A DNA stretch of 64,000 nt. Source: an uncultured Eubacteriales bacterium. Lineage in GTDB: Bacteria; Bacillota; Clostridia; Lachnospirales; Lachnospiraceae. Where the stretch lies: contig OMZA01000005.1 in NCBI GenBank assembly GCA_900315425.1, positions 46,966 through 110,965 on the forward strand, given 5' to 3'. Shown here piece after piece: positions 36,973 through 45,298 of this stretch (its first letter is position 1; each line of letters begins with the position of its first letter). A program made the translations under genes and the position numbers. The notes under the pieces were generated by a model. The model was not told the DNA's origin, did not search any database, and worked only from the letters and a program-made list of their open reading frames with translations.

Positions 36973-37929
36973 ATGGAGATTAAAGACATTCAATCCACAA
37001 GTGCCCGTATCAAAGAGAATATTTCAAAAGTAATCATCGGTAAGGAAATGACCATTGATTTCATTATTACCGCAACTATTGCCGGAGGACATGTTCTTCT
37101 TGAAGATACGCCTGGTACAGGTAAAACAATGCTAGCTAAATCACTTGCAAAATCTATCGCAGGTAATTTTAGCCGAATTCAGTTTACACCTGACCTTTTA
37201 CCTTCCGATGTGACTGGTATTAATATTTTCAACCAAGAAAATCATTCATTTGAATTCGTTGAAGGTCCTGTATTTTCAAACATCTTATTAGCAGACGAAG
37301 TTAACCGTGCCACACCAAGAACACAGTCAGCGCTTCTTGAGTGTATGGAGGAAAAACAAGTTACCGTCGACGGTGTTACAAGATCTCTTGATACACCTTT
37401 CTTAGTAATCGCAACTGAAAACCCTATTGAGACTTCCGGTACATTTGCATTACCTGAAGCTCAGTTAGACCGTTTCATGATGCAGTTGTCTATGGGATTC
37501 CCATCACCAACTGAAGAAATGAATATCATGGATAGATTTATCACAAATAATCCTATAGAAGAAATTGAACCTGTTTGTGCTAAAGAATTAATTGAAGCTA
37601 TGCGTGCTACAGCAACTAATGTTTACGTTAGCGATTCTATTCGTAAATACATAGTAAATATTGTAGATGCTACAAGACATAATCCTTCTATTTCATCCGG
37701 AGTCAGCCCTAGAGGTACCTTAGCCCTTATGAAAGCTTCTCAGGTTTATGCAGCTATTCAGGGTAGAGATTATGTTATTCCTGAAGATGTTAAAGCTTTG
37801 GCAGTTCCTGTTCTTGCCCATAGAATTGTTTCTTACTCTAACATGGCTAAGAACTCTAACAAGAGCACTTTGGTTAAGAACTTACTTGAAACAGTAGCAG
37901 TTCCAACGGAGAAATTCCAGAAAGGCTAA
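36973..37929 (+). CDS. MoxR-family AAA+ ATPase
   Basis: About 318 residues from the ATG at 36973 (AAAGGAG upstream; an earlier ATG at 36940 lacks one). AAA_3/MoxR motifs in order: LLEDTPGTGKTMLAKSLA (Walker A, near residue 45), ILLADEVNRATPRTQSALLECMEE (Walker B and sensor-linked arginine region), VIATENPIE (sensor 1), LPEAQLDRFM and the C-terminal lid domain. MoxR ATPases are chaperones that help mature or assemble protein complexes and typically sit in front of a DUF58 gene, as here (2 bases apart). Confidence 0.95.
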   Translation: MEIKDIQSTSARIKENISKVIIGKEMTIDFIITATIAGGHVLLEDTPGTGKTMLAKSLAKSIAGNFSRIQFTPDLLPSDVTGINIFNQENHSFEFVEGPVFSNILLADEVNRATPRTQSALLECMEEKQVTVDGVTRSLDTPFLVIATENPIETSGTFALPEAQLDRFMMQLSMGFPSPTEEMNIMDRFITNNPIEEIEPVCAKELIEAMRATATNVYVSDSIRKYIVNIVDATRHNPSISSGVSPRGTLALMKASQVYAAIQGRDYVIPEDVKALAVPVLAHRIVSYSNMAKNSNKSTLVKNLLETVAVPTEKFQKG

Positions 37930-37931
37930 AC

Positions 37932-39044
37932 ATGATACTTATTATTGCATTTATCTGTGCATTAGTACTCATGGCCATCCAGCGTTTTATATACGCTCGT
38001 TTCTGGAGTAAAGGGTTAAGTGTAGAAACCACCTATAAATATACAGAACTTGAGGCAGGAGAAAGCAACGAACTTATTGAGATTATTACCAATAACAAAC
38101 GTCTCCCACTTCCTATGCTACACGTTAAATTCGATACCCCTAAAAGCTTTATCTTCGAAAATGAAGCTAACTCTTCTGTCTCGGATAATTATTACCGAGA
38201 TGATGTATTTACCGTAATGGGACATCAAAGAATTAAACGTACCCTTAAGTTTACTTGCGAAAAACGTGGATGCTACTACATGCACGACACCAATATTACT
38301 TCCAGCGACTTATTTTTAAGTCTTATTTTAACTGGAAAACGAATTAACAATTCCATAATTCATGTATTTCCAAAGAAGCTGGATCTTAAGTTTTTTGACA
38401 TTCCTTTCCAGACTATTTCCGGTGACTTTATCAGTCAGCGTACTCTAGTTGAGGACCCTTTTGAATTCAAAGGAATCCGCGAGTACCAGCCATATGACGG
38501 CATTAAAAAGATCAACCAGAAAAGTACTGCTAAGAATAACAAGCTCATGGTTAATACATATTTTATGACTTCTTCTCAGGAAGTTATAATTCTTTTAAAT
38601 GTAAACATGCAGGCATATAAATCAGATTCCCGTTTGGTTGAAGGAATTATCAGTTTGGCAAGTTCCATTGCCGAGAGGTTTGTATCCATCGGTGTTCCTG
38701 TTGGTCTTTATACCAACGGAGCTGATATTTACACTGGAGATCAATTAATTATTGAGTCTGGTAGCGGTTCGAAACACATGTTCCGTATCGATACTGCTTT
38801 GGCCAGAGTTGATGTTAGCAAAGAGACCTATGATTTCTCCAGCGTTCTTTCTAATACCTTTAAACATATCAGTTCTAATGCTTACTACATCGTTATTTCC
38901 AACGACCGTAGAGATAATATTAGAAATGTTTACGAGAACGCTAAAAAATCCGGCTTAGCTTCTTACTTCATAGTCCCAGAGCTTGCCAGCCTTGACGTTC
39001 AAGAAAATATTACTGATATGATTAAATGGAATATTGAGTATTGA
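37932..39044 (+). CDS. DUF58-domain protein
   Basis: A 370-residue protein with an N-terminal hydrophobic segment and a DUF58 core. The diagnostic stretch is DPFEFKGIREYQPYDGIKKINQKSTAKNNKL split around residue 185, where family members keep the R-x-Y-x-x-G-D/Y-x-x-x-x-I-x-W/N pattern; a von Willebrand-A-like fold follows (EVIILLNVN). DUF58 proteins form a conserved operon with MoxR and often with a transglutaminase/DUF4129 protein; they are thought to act with the MoxR chaperone at the membrane. Start 2 bases after the moxR stop. Confidence 0.88.
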   Translation: MILIIAFICALVLMAIQRFIYARFWSKGLSVETTYKYTELEAGESNELIEIITNNKRLPLPMLHVKFDTPKSFIFENEANSSVSDNYYRDDVFTVMGHQRIKRTLKFTCEKRGCYYMHDTNITSSDLFLSLILTGKRINNSIIHVFPKKLDLKFFDIPFQTISGDFISQRTLVEDPFEFKGIREYQPYDGIKKINQKSTAKNNKLMVNTYFMTSSQEVIILLNVNMQAYKSDSRLVEGIISLASSIAERFVSIGVPVGLYTNGADIYTGDQLIIESGSGSKHMFRIDTALARVDVSKETYDFSSVLSNTFKHISSNAYYIVISNDRRDNIRNVYENAKKSGLASYFIVPELASLDVQENITDMIKWNIEY

Positions 39045-39054
39045 GAGGTGGCGT

Positions 39055-40332
39055 ATGGAGAAAAAAATAAAATTTTTACGTACTTCCTTATATCTCATTA
39101 TGTTAACGGAGTTCACAATTATTGTATACGCATACATAAACGAGCTTATTCTACATGTTAATCCACATGCCAGCTGGCTCATTTGTATTCCACTTTGTGT
39201 GGTCTTTGTAGTATTTGATTTTATATCAAGAAAATACTTTGAGACTTTCGTCACCTTTTATGGTGCCCACATTCTTATGCTTGTGGCTGCAGTTTTTCTA
39301 CCGCCTGAAATTGAAGACAAAATCATAATGGCAGCCATTGCGTTTATGTATTTCGCTTTAGGTTCTAATTATTGGAAATCTGAAGTTAACGAGCGTAGTA
39401 AAATTGTTATTGATATTCCATTAGTAGGTATCGTTATTTTTATAATAGTTTATGTTCACAGTTCTCTAAAATTATCCACAGAACTGGCTGTTATGTCCTA
39501 CATCATGGGTGTAACATTTGTTGTATTTTTCTATATAAGAGAGTACCTTGATAAATTCTATAATTACGCATTGAATACTGAAAAATTCACTAATGAAATC
39601 CAGAACACGTTCCATACTAACTTTACTTTGGTTCTGTTCTTTTCAGCGGTTATCATTTTATCCGTCCTTGGTATCAATTTATTCTTTACCGATAGCCACT
39701 TCAACATTGTTGGTACATTTTTCAGATGGATTCTATCCCTTATATTCAGCCTGTTTCCTAAACCTCAGGCTCAAAAAACTGCGATAGAAACAACCACCCA
39801 GACAGCCACCCGAGCTACCGGTAATTCCGATGTCACTCAGGAGACAATTGCTTTAGGCTCTGGTAACGGTGGTGCCGGTTACGACTTTAGTTACAAGTTC
39901 ATGGTTGCAGTTGTTGCAGTTGCAACAGTTCTTATAATCACTATACTTCTTTATAAATTCATCAAAACCTACCTTCACAGAAGTACAAAGACTACTGATG
40001 AAGTTATAAAGATAACCGATGAAGAATTAGAAAAGACCGAAGTCAACAAACCTTTGGAGGACGACGATGAATACTTGATTCCATTCTTCTTATCAAACAA
40101 TGATAAGATCCGGCGAATCTTTAATCATCGAGTCTACACCTTTAAGAAACGTTATACAAAAGCTATAATATCACCTAACTTTACACCTACAGACATTAGT
40201 AATGTATTAACATCAAAGGAAGGTTCAACCAAGGATAAGAATGACGCTTTGACAAAGCTCTATGAAGAAGCCAGATACTCTAATCACAAACTGGATAATT
40301 CAGCAGTTCAGCAGGCAAAACGCAATTCGTAA
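39055..40332 (+). CDS. Polytopic membrane protein of the MoxR-DUF58 operon
   Basis: About 425 residues; the ATG at 39055 has GAGGTGG upstream and overlaps nothing, whereas the longer frame begins at a TTG inside the DUF58 gene. Roughly seven or eight helices fill residues 10-230, then a Thr-rich extracytoplasmic loop (ETTTQTATRATGNSD), one more helix (about residues 285-305) and a cytoplasmic tail containing LTKLYEEARYSNHKL. That tail resembles the DUF4129 end usually found on the third protein of MoxR-DUF58 operons, but the transglutaminase domain common there is absent. Function is unknown. A strong bidirectional terminator follows. Confidence 0.7.
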   Translation: MEKKIKFLRTSLYLIMLTEFTIIVYAYINELILHVNPHASWLICIPLCVVFVVFDFISRKYFETFVTFYGAHILMLVAAVFLPPEIEDKIIMAAIAFMYFALGSNYWKSEVNERSKIVIDIPLVGIVIFIIVYVHSSLKLSTELAVMSYIMGVTFVVFFYIREYLDKFYNYALNTEKFTNEIQNTFHTNFTLVLFFSAVIILSVLGINLFFTDSHFNIVGTFFRWILSLIFSLFPKPQAQKTAIETTTQTATRATGNSDVTQETIALGSGNGGAGYDFSYKFMVAVVAVATVLIITILLYKFIKTYLHRSTKTTDEVIKITDEELEKTEVNKPLEDDDEYLIPFFLSNNDKIRRIFNHRVYTFKKRYTKAIISPNFTPTDISNVLTSKEGSTKDKNDALTKLYEEARYSNHKLDNSAVQQAKRNS

Positions 40333-40370
40333 CTAATTAGATATAATAGCAAGAATTCATTTATATTCAA

Positions 40371-40412
40371 AATAGCCGATGGAGTACATCATTTGTTACC
40401 CCATCGGCTATT
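40371..40412. terminator. Bidirectional terminator
   Basis: A 12-bp stem (AATAGCCGATGG with CCATCGGCTATT) with an 18-nt loop between convergent genes. TTATTTC follows on the plus strand and TTTGAATATAAAT on the minus strand. Confidence 0.75.
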
Positions 40413-40443
40413 TATTTCATCTGTCATCTCAATTATCAAATAT

Positions 40444-41460
40444 TTAGATTTTTCCAAGTATTCGTAGAATTACCATAATGAATGTTGCTATTGATATAAA
40501 TAGATTTACCTTTGTCATTGTCTTGTAGCCATTTAATTCTATCTTTTGAATATCTGCGGATTCTTCAATCATTGCCTTGATTTCTCTGTTATTCTCGGTA
40601 TTCTTTGTTTCTACTATTGTCTTTATCATACTTGGCATTGTTGTTACTCTTCCAAGTTTTCCATCTACATCATTAAGAGCTGTTTTTGTACTTTTGATTT
40701 CATCCTCAATTATTATGAAATTACCGGTATAATCCTTTGGACTTAGTCTCTTTATTTTATCGTCAAATTCGTTTATAACTACTTCAGAATTCTTCTCATT
40801 AATAAGTTTTCTAAGTTTGTCTATCTCCGTTAAAATTGCGCTATCTCCACGCTCACTACATAAGCTTTCAACTCTGTGTATTTCGTTTAAGATATCCTTA
40901 TGACTTTCTGATATTTTTTCTTCTGTTGTTTTTGATAAAATATTTCCACAATCTTTTATACTACTTTCCAGACTTTCTTTTATTTCAATTATGTCGGATT
41001 CAATATCCATCTTCGATTCGTTTATGACTGCTTTTATTTCCTCATTAGCCCCTTCGTTGTTGATCGTGGTAATATTTTTATTTACCTGTTCTATCTTGGC
41101 AATGAGTTCATCGGAATTCATTTCATTTATGGAATTATTAATGTTATCAATTGCCTCAAGCACTTCTCTATTGTTTATTTCCTGAAGGGATTTTTCTACA
41201 TTCTCAATGCTGGCAACCACTTTGCTGTCATCATATACTTCAATGGCACGATTCTCCTCAACTTTATTAATGATGTCCAAGTCATCTTGAATCTTTCTGG
41301 TAATGGTTCGTAAGAATCTTGCGTTTTCAAGATTCTGCTGCTGAAGATCCTCAATACGCTTATTAATGTCTGACAGCATCTTCTTCTCTTCGCCAGCAGA
41401 TAGCTGAGTTCCCTTTTCGTTTCGTTTTACTGCTGAAGAAACTGATGTTAATATACTCAT
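40444..41460 (-). CDS. Coiled-coil protein with C-terminal membrane anchor
   Basis: About 338 residues from the ATG at 41460 (a TTG start five codons earlier is the alternative; neither has a strong ribosome binding site). Nearly the whole protein is charged, Ile/Leu-heptad rich and repeat-like: segments such as VVASIENVEKSLQEINN, VLEAIDNINNSINEMN and LIAKIEQVNKNITTINN are spaced regularly and indicate long coiled coil. It ends with one hydrophobic segment (LFISIATFIMVILRILGKI), so it is probably tail-anchored in the membrane with the coil in the cytoplasm. I recognise no family. Confidence 0.65.
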   Translation of the reverse strand: MSILTSVSSAVKRNEKGTQLSAGEEKKMLSDINKRIEDLQQQNLENARFLRTITRKIQDDLDIINKVEENRAIEVYDDSKVVASIENVEKSLQEINNREVLEAIDNINNSINEMNSDELIAKIEQVNKNITTINNEGANEEIKAVINESKMDIESDIIEIKESLESSIKDCGNILSKTTEEKISESHKDILNEIHRVESLCSERGDSAILTEIDKLRKLINEKNSEVVINEFDDKIKRLSPKDYTGNFIIIEDEIKSTKTALNDVDGKLGRVTTMPSMIKTIVETKNTENNREIKAMIEESADIQKIELNGYKTMTKVNLFISIATFIMVILRILGKI

Positions 41461-41560
41461 AAATGACTGTTGCAAGGTGTTAATATAATACCCTGCTCTC
41501 CTTTCCCAAATTTATATGCTTGCTAAATATATCCTTCTCCTAAAATCTTTGTTGTATTCT

Positions 41561-42697
41561 TTATTGTGGCGCTGGTTGTGAGTAATCTATACAATTCATA
41601 TTTACTTTGACAATACGCCAAGCCCCATCTATATAATTCAACACAACAACCGCATCTGTGCTTCCACTACCATTGTAGTTAGACACGAGACCGTTAAGAA
41701 GGGATGTTCCTGCTGTTGCAATGAAATCATAGGTATAATTAACATTTACCGTAACCCTGTCAGGATAGGTGTAGGACTTAATGGTCGGGGTTAATTTATC
41801 AATGTTAATTACACTAAGTGCCGAACCATCTTCTTTTTCGATAGCCGCCAACATAGATGTATAAACGCTTTCCGCTGAAGCCTGCGCCGCATCTGTATTG
41901 GCAAATAGTATTTTCATATCATTGACATCCCTACGTTTGTCCATGGCATATTCATATACCGTCTTTACAATAAATGTAGAATACTCATATATTTTACTTT
42001 TTTCATCCGGCATCAGATTAAAGTCTTCTGAACTAACTTTGGTTAACTGATGGTCTTCGCTTACATACTCTGTTTTCGTAAATTCATTTGTTTCATTTTG
42101 AACAACGGAAATGGTGTGATCACCTTTCAATAAAACGTCTATGATGTAATTATCGTAAAGACCATCCTTAGATGTTGATTTTTTGTATCTGGTAACGTCT
42201 CTGTTATCCATAGTAACCGTTGTTCCTGCTGGAACATCTATGGAATAATCATATACATAATCATTTTTTATAGATACCTTCCACACCGGGAAAAATAGCA
42301 AATATTTTTTTCTTTGCTTGTGCAAAGTAATCGTATATGAATTCTGCGTTTTTTCTTTTCCTGTATAATAAGTTACCACGTATGTTATGTAGTCTCCGTC
42401 CTTGGCCGGCTTACTGAATTTATAATTATTCATTGATCCGTATATTTTTTCACTTCCGCATTTTGTAATAAATGCTTCCTTGTCCACAAGACCGTCTTCT
42501 TCAAATTCTACCATCTTAAACATTTCTTCGTAATTATTAGTTGCGTAATACGAAAAATATTCATCTGCAAAACTTCTTGCGGAGGATCCTCTCACACCGA
42601 ATTGCAGGAAGACTCCGATTCCACCAAATATAACAAGAACTACCAAAATCTTGGCTGTATCTTTTAAAAAGCCCAGGACTTTTTTTACCTTATCCAT
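41561..42697 (-). CDS. TcaA-like membrane-anchored extracytoplasmic protein
   Basis: A 378-residue protein with one N-terminal helix (about residues 16-34) and the rest outside. Residues ~42-125 look like an NTF2-like domain (FADEYFSYYATNNYEEMFKM start); the middle (YDYSIDVPAGTTVTMDNRDV) resembles the beta-sandwich of TcaA/YvbJ proteins; the C-terminal part is a second NTF2-like unit ending DGAWRIVKVN. TcaA proteins affect cell-wall antibiotic susceptibility, but this one has no N-terminal zinc ribbon. It lies 34 bases after the 848-residue protein, and GGAGG is ten bases before the ATG, a long spacing. The assignment is tentative. Confidence 0.5.
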   Translation of the reverse strand: MDKVKKVLGFLKDTAKILVVLVIFGGIGVFLQFGVRGSSARSFADEYFSYYATNNYEEMFKMVEFEEDGLVDKEAFITKCGSEKIYGSMNNYKFSKPAKDGDYITYVVTYYTGKEKTQNSYTITLHKQRKKYLLFFPVWKVSIKNDYVYDYSIDVPAGTTVTMDNRDVTRYKKSTSKDGLYDNYIIDVLLKGDHTISVVQNETNEFTKTEYVSEDHQLTKVSSEDFNLMPDEKSKIYEYSTFIVKTVYEYAMDKRRDVNDMKILFANTDAAQASAESVYTSMLAAIEKEDGSALSVINIDKLTPTIKSYTYPDRVTVNVNYTYDFIATAGTSLLNGLVSNYNGSGSTDAVVVLNYIDGAWRIVKVNMNCIDYSQPAPQ

Positions 42698-42731
42698 TTT
42701 GTATAGGCCTCCAAATTAAATTTCACTATTC

Positions 42732-45278
42732 TTAATTTACCACAGATATGAATCTATAACCACCATTTTTAAAGGTTTCATCTGCTTCTTCCTGTCCCTG
42801 TTTGTATTGAGCACCGGTAGAGGTATCTAGTAAAACCACATTATAAAAATCATATCCTGTAATTAGCACATATACTCCATCAGCACGTCTTGCCATTACC
42901 GGCTGACCTTTGTGCACATAATATAGCATCTGTGTTAGTACACAACCTGTGGTGTCATATGCTTTTATGTTTTTTGAACTAAGTCTCTCGGAGAGAATAA
43001 CGTCAGCAGTGGATGTATTAATATCCTCCACGGTAACATTTCCTTCTAATCCATTATAAGTAAGGATTGCATTGACGCAAGCCGCTCTTCTGGAGGCGTC
43101 ATCTGTTCCTACTCCTATGGATGTTATTCCCAAATCCTTTGTTTCATCTTTACTAACTCTAGCCCAAAGCATGTCTCCATTTTTACTGATAGCCACACCT
43201 GCCACGGAATCCGCATGGATGATGGCTGTTGAAGGACTGTCTGTGATATAATCCACATTTCCCCTTCCATATACATAATACTGATTGTTCTGACTTCCCA
43301 GGTTTCTCATACTAAGAGAGTTACTGTTGTTAAACTGAATCTCCTTAGGAGATGCAGTGGATAGCTTGGCATCAGTAGTTACTTTATTACCGAAATTTAT
43401 AACATACTCTTTTTCCTTAAGTTCCGTAGTTATGATATCATCCATTACTGATCCTGTTTTGACACTGGTATCAACAGTTCCGTATATCTGATAATCAGAG
43501 GAAGGGCTGAATCCTGTTTCAGATTTTATTAGTCTGTGTAGATTTATCATGTTTTCATTAACATCTGCACCGTACACATAAAATCCTTCGCTTTGATATG
43601 TATCTTCTATTTCCCCTTCTTCATTTACAATTCTTACCTCATACATAGGAATTCTTGTTCCTCCGGTAATTGCCACATCATCATTTCTAGCAATTCCGTA
43701 TACCAAATCTTCTCCCATGAATCCTAAGACTCCAAGCGTCGTTGTTGTATCTGCTTTGATTTCACTTTCCTTTTCCGTTTCAAAGTTCATTATTTTAACA
43801 GAGTTTGAATCGGTATCATGCCAGGCAATTCTATCGCCTTCTTCATTAACACAATAACTTCCTTCCTGAAGATTGCTTATAATTTCAACATACTCACTTC
43901 CTGTAAGGTCAATAGAGTATACACAATCGTTAAACATTATATACATAACGCCATTGGTATTAACATAAGAAAGTTTTCCCAGCGTTTCTTTGATAAGTTC
44001 ATATCTCTTGGTGAATGGAATAAAGATTTTTTCCTTTACAACATTTTTTTTCATATCAAAATCGTAAAGACTCATTCCCACCATGCCTTCGTGTTCTCCT
44101 CGATTCATGTAACCATACACTAAGAATTCTACATTCCCTTCATCAGTTACATCTACAACTTGAATCTCATTGGATTTATTGGTGTCTCTAATATCTGCAT
44201 CTTCAACGCTTTCAAATGCAAACAGTGAAATAACCTGATTCTTATTAATGTCCATAAGCCATAACCCGCTTTCTTTTACGAAAGCTATGAAGTTGGTATC
44301 CGGACTTGATTTGTATTCAATATCGTCATTTGACGAAATACCCAGATTAATTCTGGATGCCGATATATTCTGATTGTTATCATCAAATATCTGATCCATG
44401 GTTCTGTAGTAATCTAACAGATACATGTTTGTTCCATCTGTTTTTACTCTAAAGAACTCATTTATTGTATAGTACTGATATGTGTCATAGTCATTCTTTG
44501 CCTTAACTTTGTAATTAAGTTCAAAACAACCTATGCTTTCTAACAGCTCATCAATTTTTACCACCGGTTCTGTAACTTTCTCAATTTTCATAGAACCGTA
44601 TGTTATCTGACTATAATTGGAATTAATGGTTACAACTCCATAATCATCGTTGCTCTCTGTTGGACTTGGTTCAATGTAATTGGCAATATCAAATGTTGAC
44701 TGCGAATTATACGTTGCATCGCTAAAGTTTTTGGCAAATTCTATCTCCGATATATAATTTCCTGCATCTACAACTTCAATTCTTGTGTAGTAATATATTT
44801 CATCGTGTCTATCTGTCTGTAGCTTAAAAACAAGATTATATTCCTTTTGCGGCTGCAAATCTGCTGTTACATTTATGGTAATGAGGCTATATTCATCCTG
44901 ATATTTTATAGCTGCTATATCTATTGACCTTGATGCTTCAATTACATCTCCACTAAGAGTTTCTATTGTATACTCTGCACCAAGTATGGTGTTTTCATGG
45001 TTGCATATCCTTACATTTATAACCTTGTCCGTTGCTATCGGTGTTATGGAATCGCGCATATACTGTGTCTCCATTAAAGAAGTATATCCATATAACTCGT
45101 TAATCCCGGTATATGTTGTTTCATTTCCTGCTATATCAAAGGATACTGTAGGAAGGGTCGGACTTCCCATAATAATTGACTCTCTCTGTTCTTTATCTCT
45201 ATTTAAATAAACTAATAAAATTAGTGTAACTACAAATATTATCGTCAGCACAAGCACCTTGCTTAATACTTTTTTCAT
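42732..45278 (-). CDS. Large extracytoplasmic protein with beta-propeller-like middle and degenerate C39-like end
   Basis: An 848-residue protein with an N-terminal anchor helix (about residues 7-25). The N-terminal third is beta-rich. Residues ~280-640 carry repeated SGLWLMDINKNQV, GVMYIMFNDCVYSID and DRIAWHDTDSNSVKIMNF-type units resembling a WD40/DPP-type beta-propeller. The last ~110 residues resemble a C39-like papain fold: RRAACVNAILTYNGL at the Cys position, then KGQPVMARRADGVYVLITGYD and DTSTGAQYKQGQ. The Cys is kept but the usual His before Gly-Tyr-Asp is not, so it is probably a pseudo-enzyme binding module. GGGAGATATAAG precedes the ATG; the next gene follows closely. Confidence 0.55.
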   Translation of the reverse strand: MKKVLSKVLVLTIIFVVTLILLVYLNRDKEQRESIIMGSPTLPTVSFDIAGNETTYTGINELYGYTSLMETQYMRDSITPIATDKVINVRICNHENTILGAEYTIETLSGDVIEASRSIDIAAIKYQDEYSLITINVTADLQPQKEYNLVFKLQTDRHDEIYYYTRIEVVDAGNYISEIEFAKNFSDATYNSQSTFDIANYIEPSPTESNDDYGVVTINSNYSQITYGSMKIEKVTEPVVKIDELLESIGCFELNYKVKAKNDYDTYQYYTINEFFRVKTDGTNMYLLDYYRTMDQIFDDNNQNISASRINLGISSNDDIEYKSSPDTNFIAFVKESGLWLMDINKNQVISLFAFESVEDADIRDTNKSNEIQVVDVTDEGNVEFLVYGYMNRGEHEGMVGMSLYDFDMKKNVVKEKIFIPFTKRYELIKETLGKLSYVNTNGVMYIMFNDCVYSIDLTGSEYVEIISNLQEGSYCVNEEGDRIAWHDTDSNSVKIMNFETEKESEIKADTTTTLGVLGFMGEDLVYGIARNDDVAITGGTRIPMYEVRIVNEEGEIEDTYQSEGFYVYGADVNENMINLHRLIKSETGFSPSSDYQIYGTVDTSVKTGSVMDDIITTELKEKEYVINFGNKVTTDAKLSTASPKEIQFNNSNSLSMRNLGSQNNQYYVYGRGNVDYITDSPSTAIIHADSVAGVAISKNGDMLWARVSKDETKDLGITSIGVGTDDASRRAACVNAILTYNGLEGNVTVEDINTSTADVILSERLSSKNIKAYDTTGCVLTQMLYYVHKGQPVMARRADGVYVLITGYDFYNVVLLDTSTGAQYKQGQEEADETFKNGGYRFISVVN

Positions 45279-45298
45279 CTTATATCTCCCAATCCATG

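Noticed and set aside
36940-36973. Upstream ATG for the MoxR gene
   Set aside because: No ribosome binding site; AAAGGAG lies before the ATG at 36973, where the conserved domain begins.
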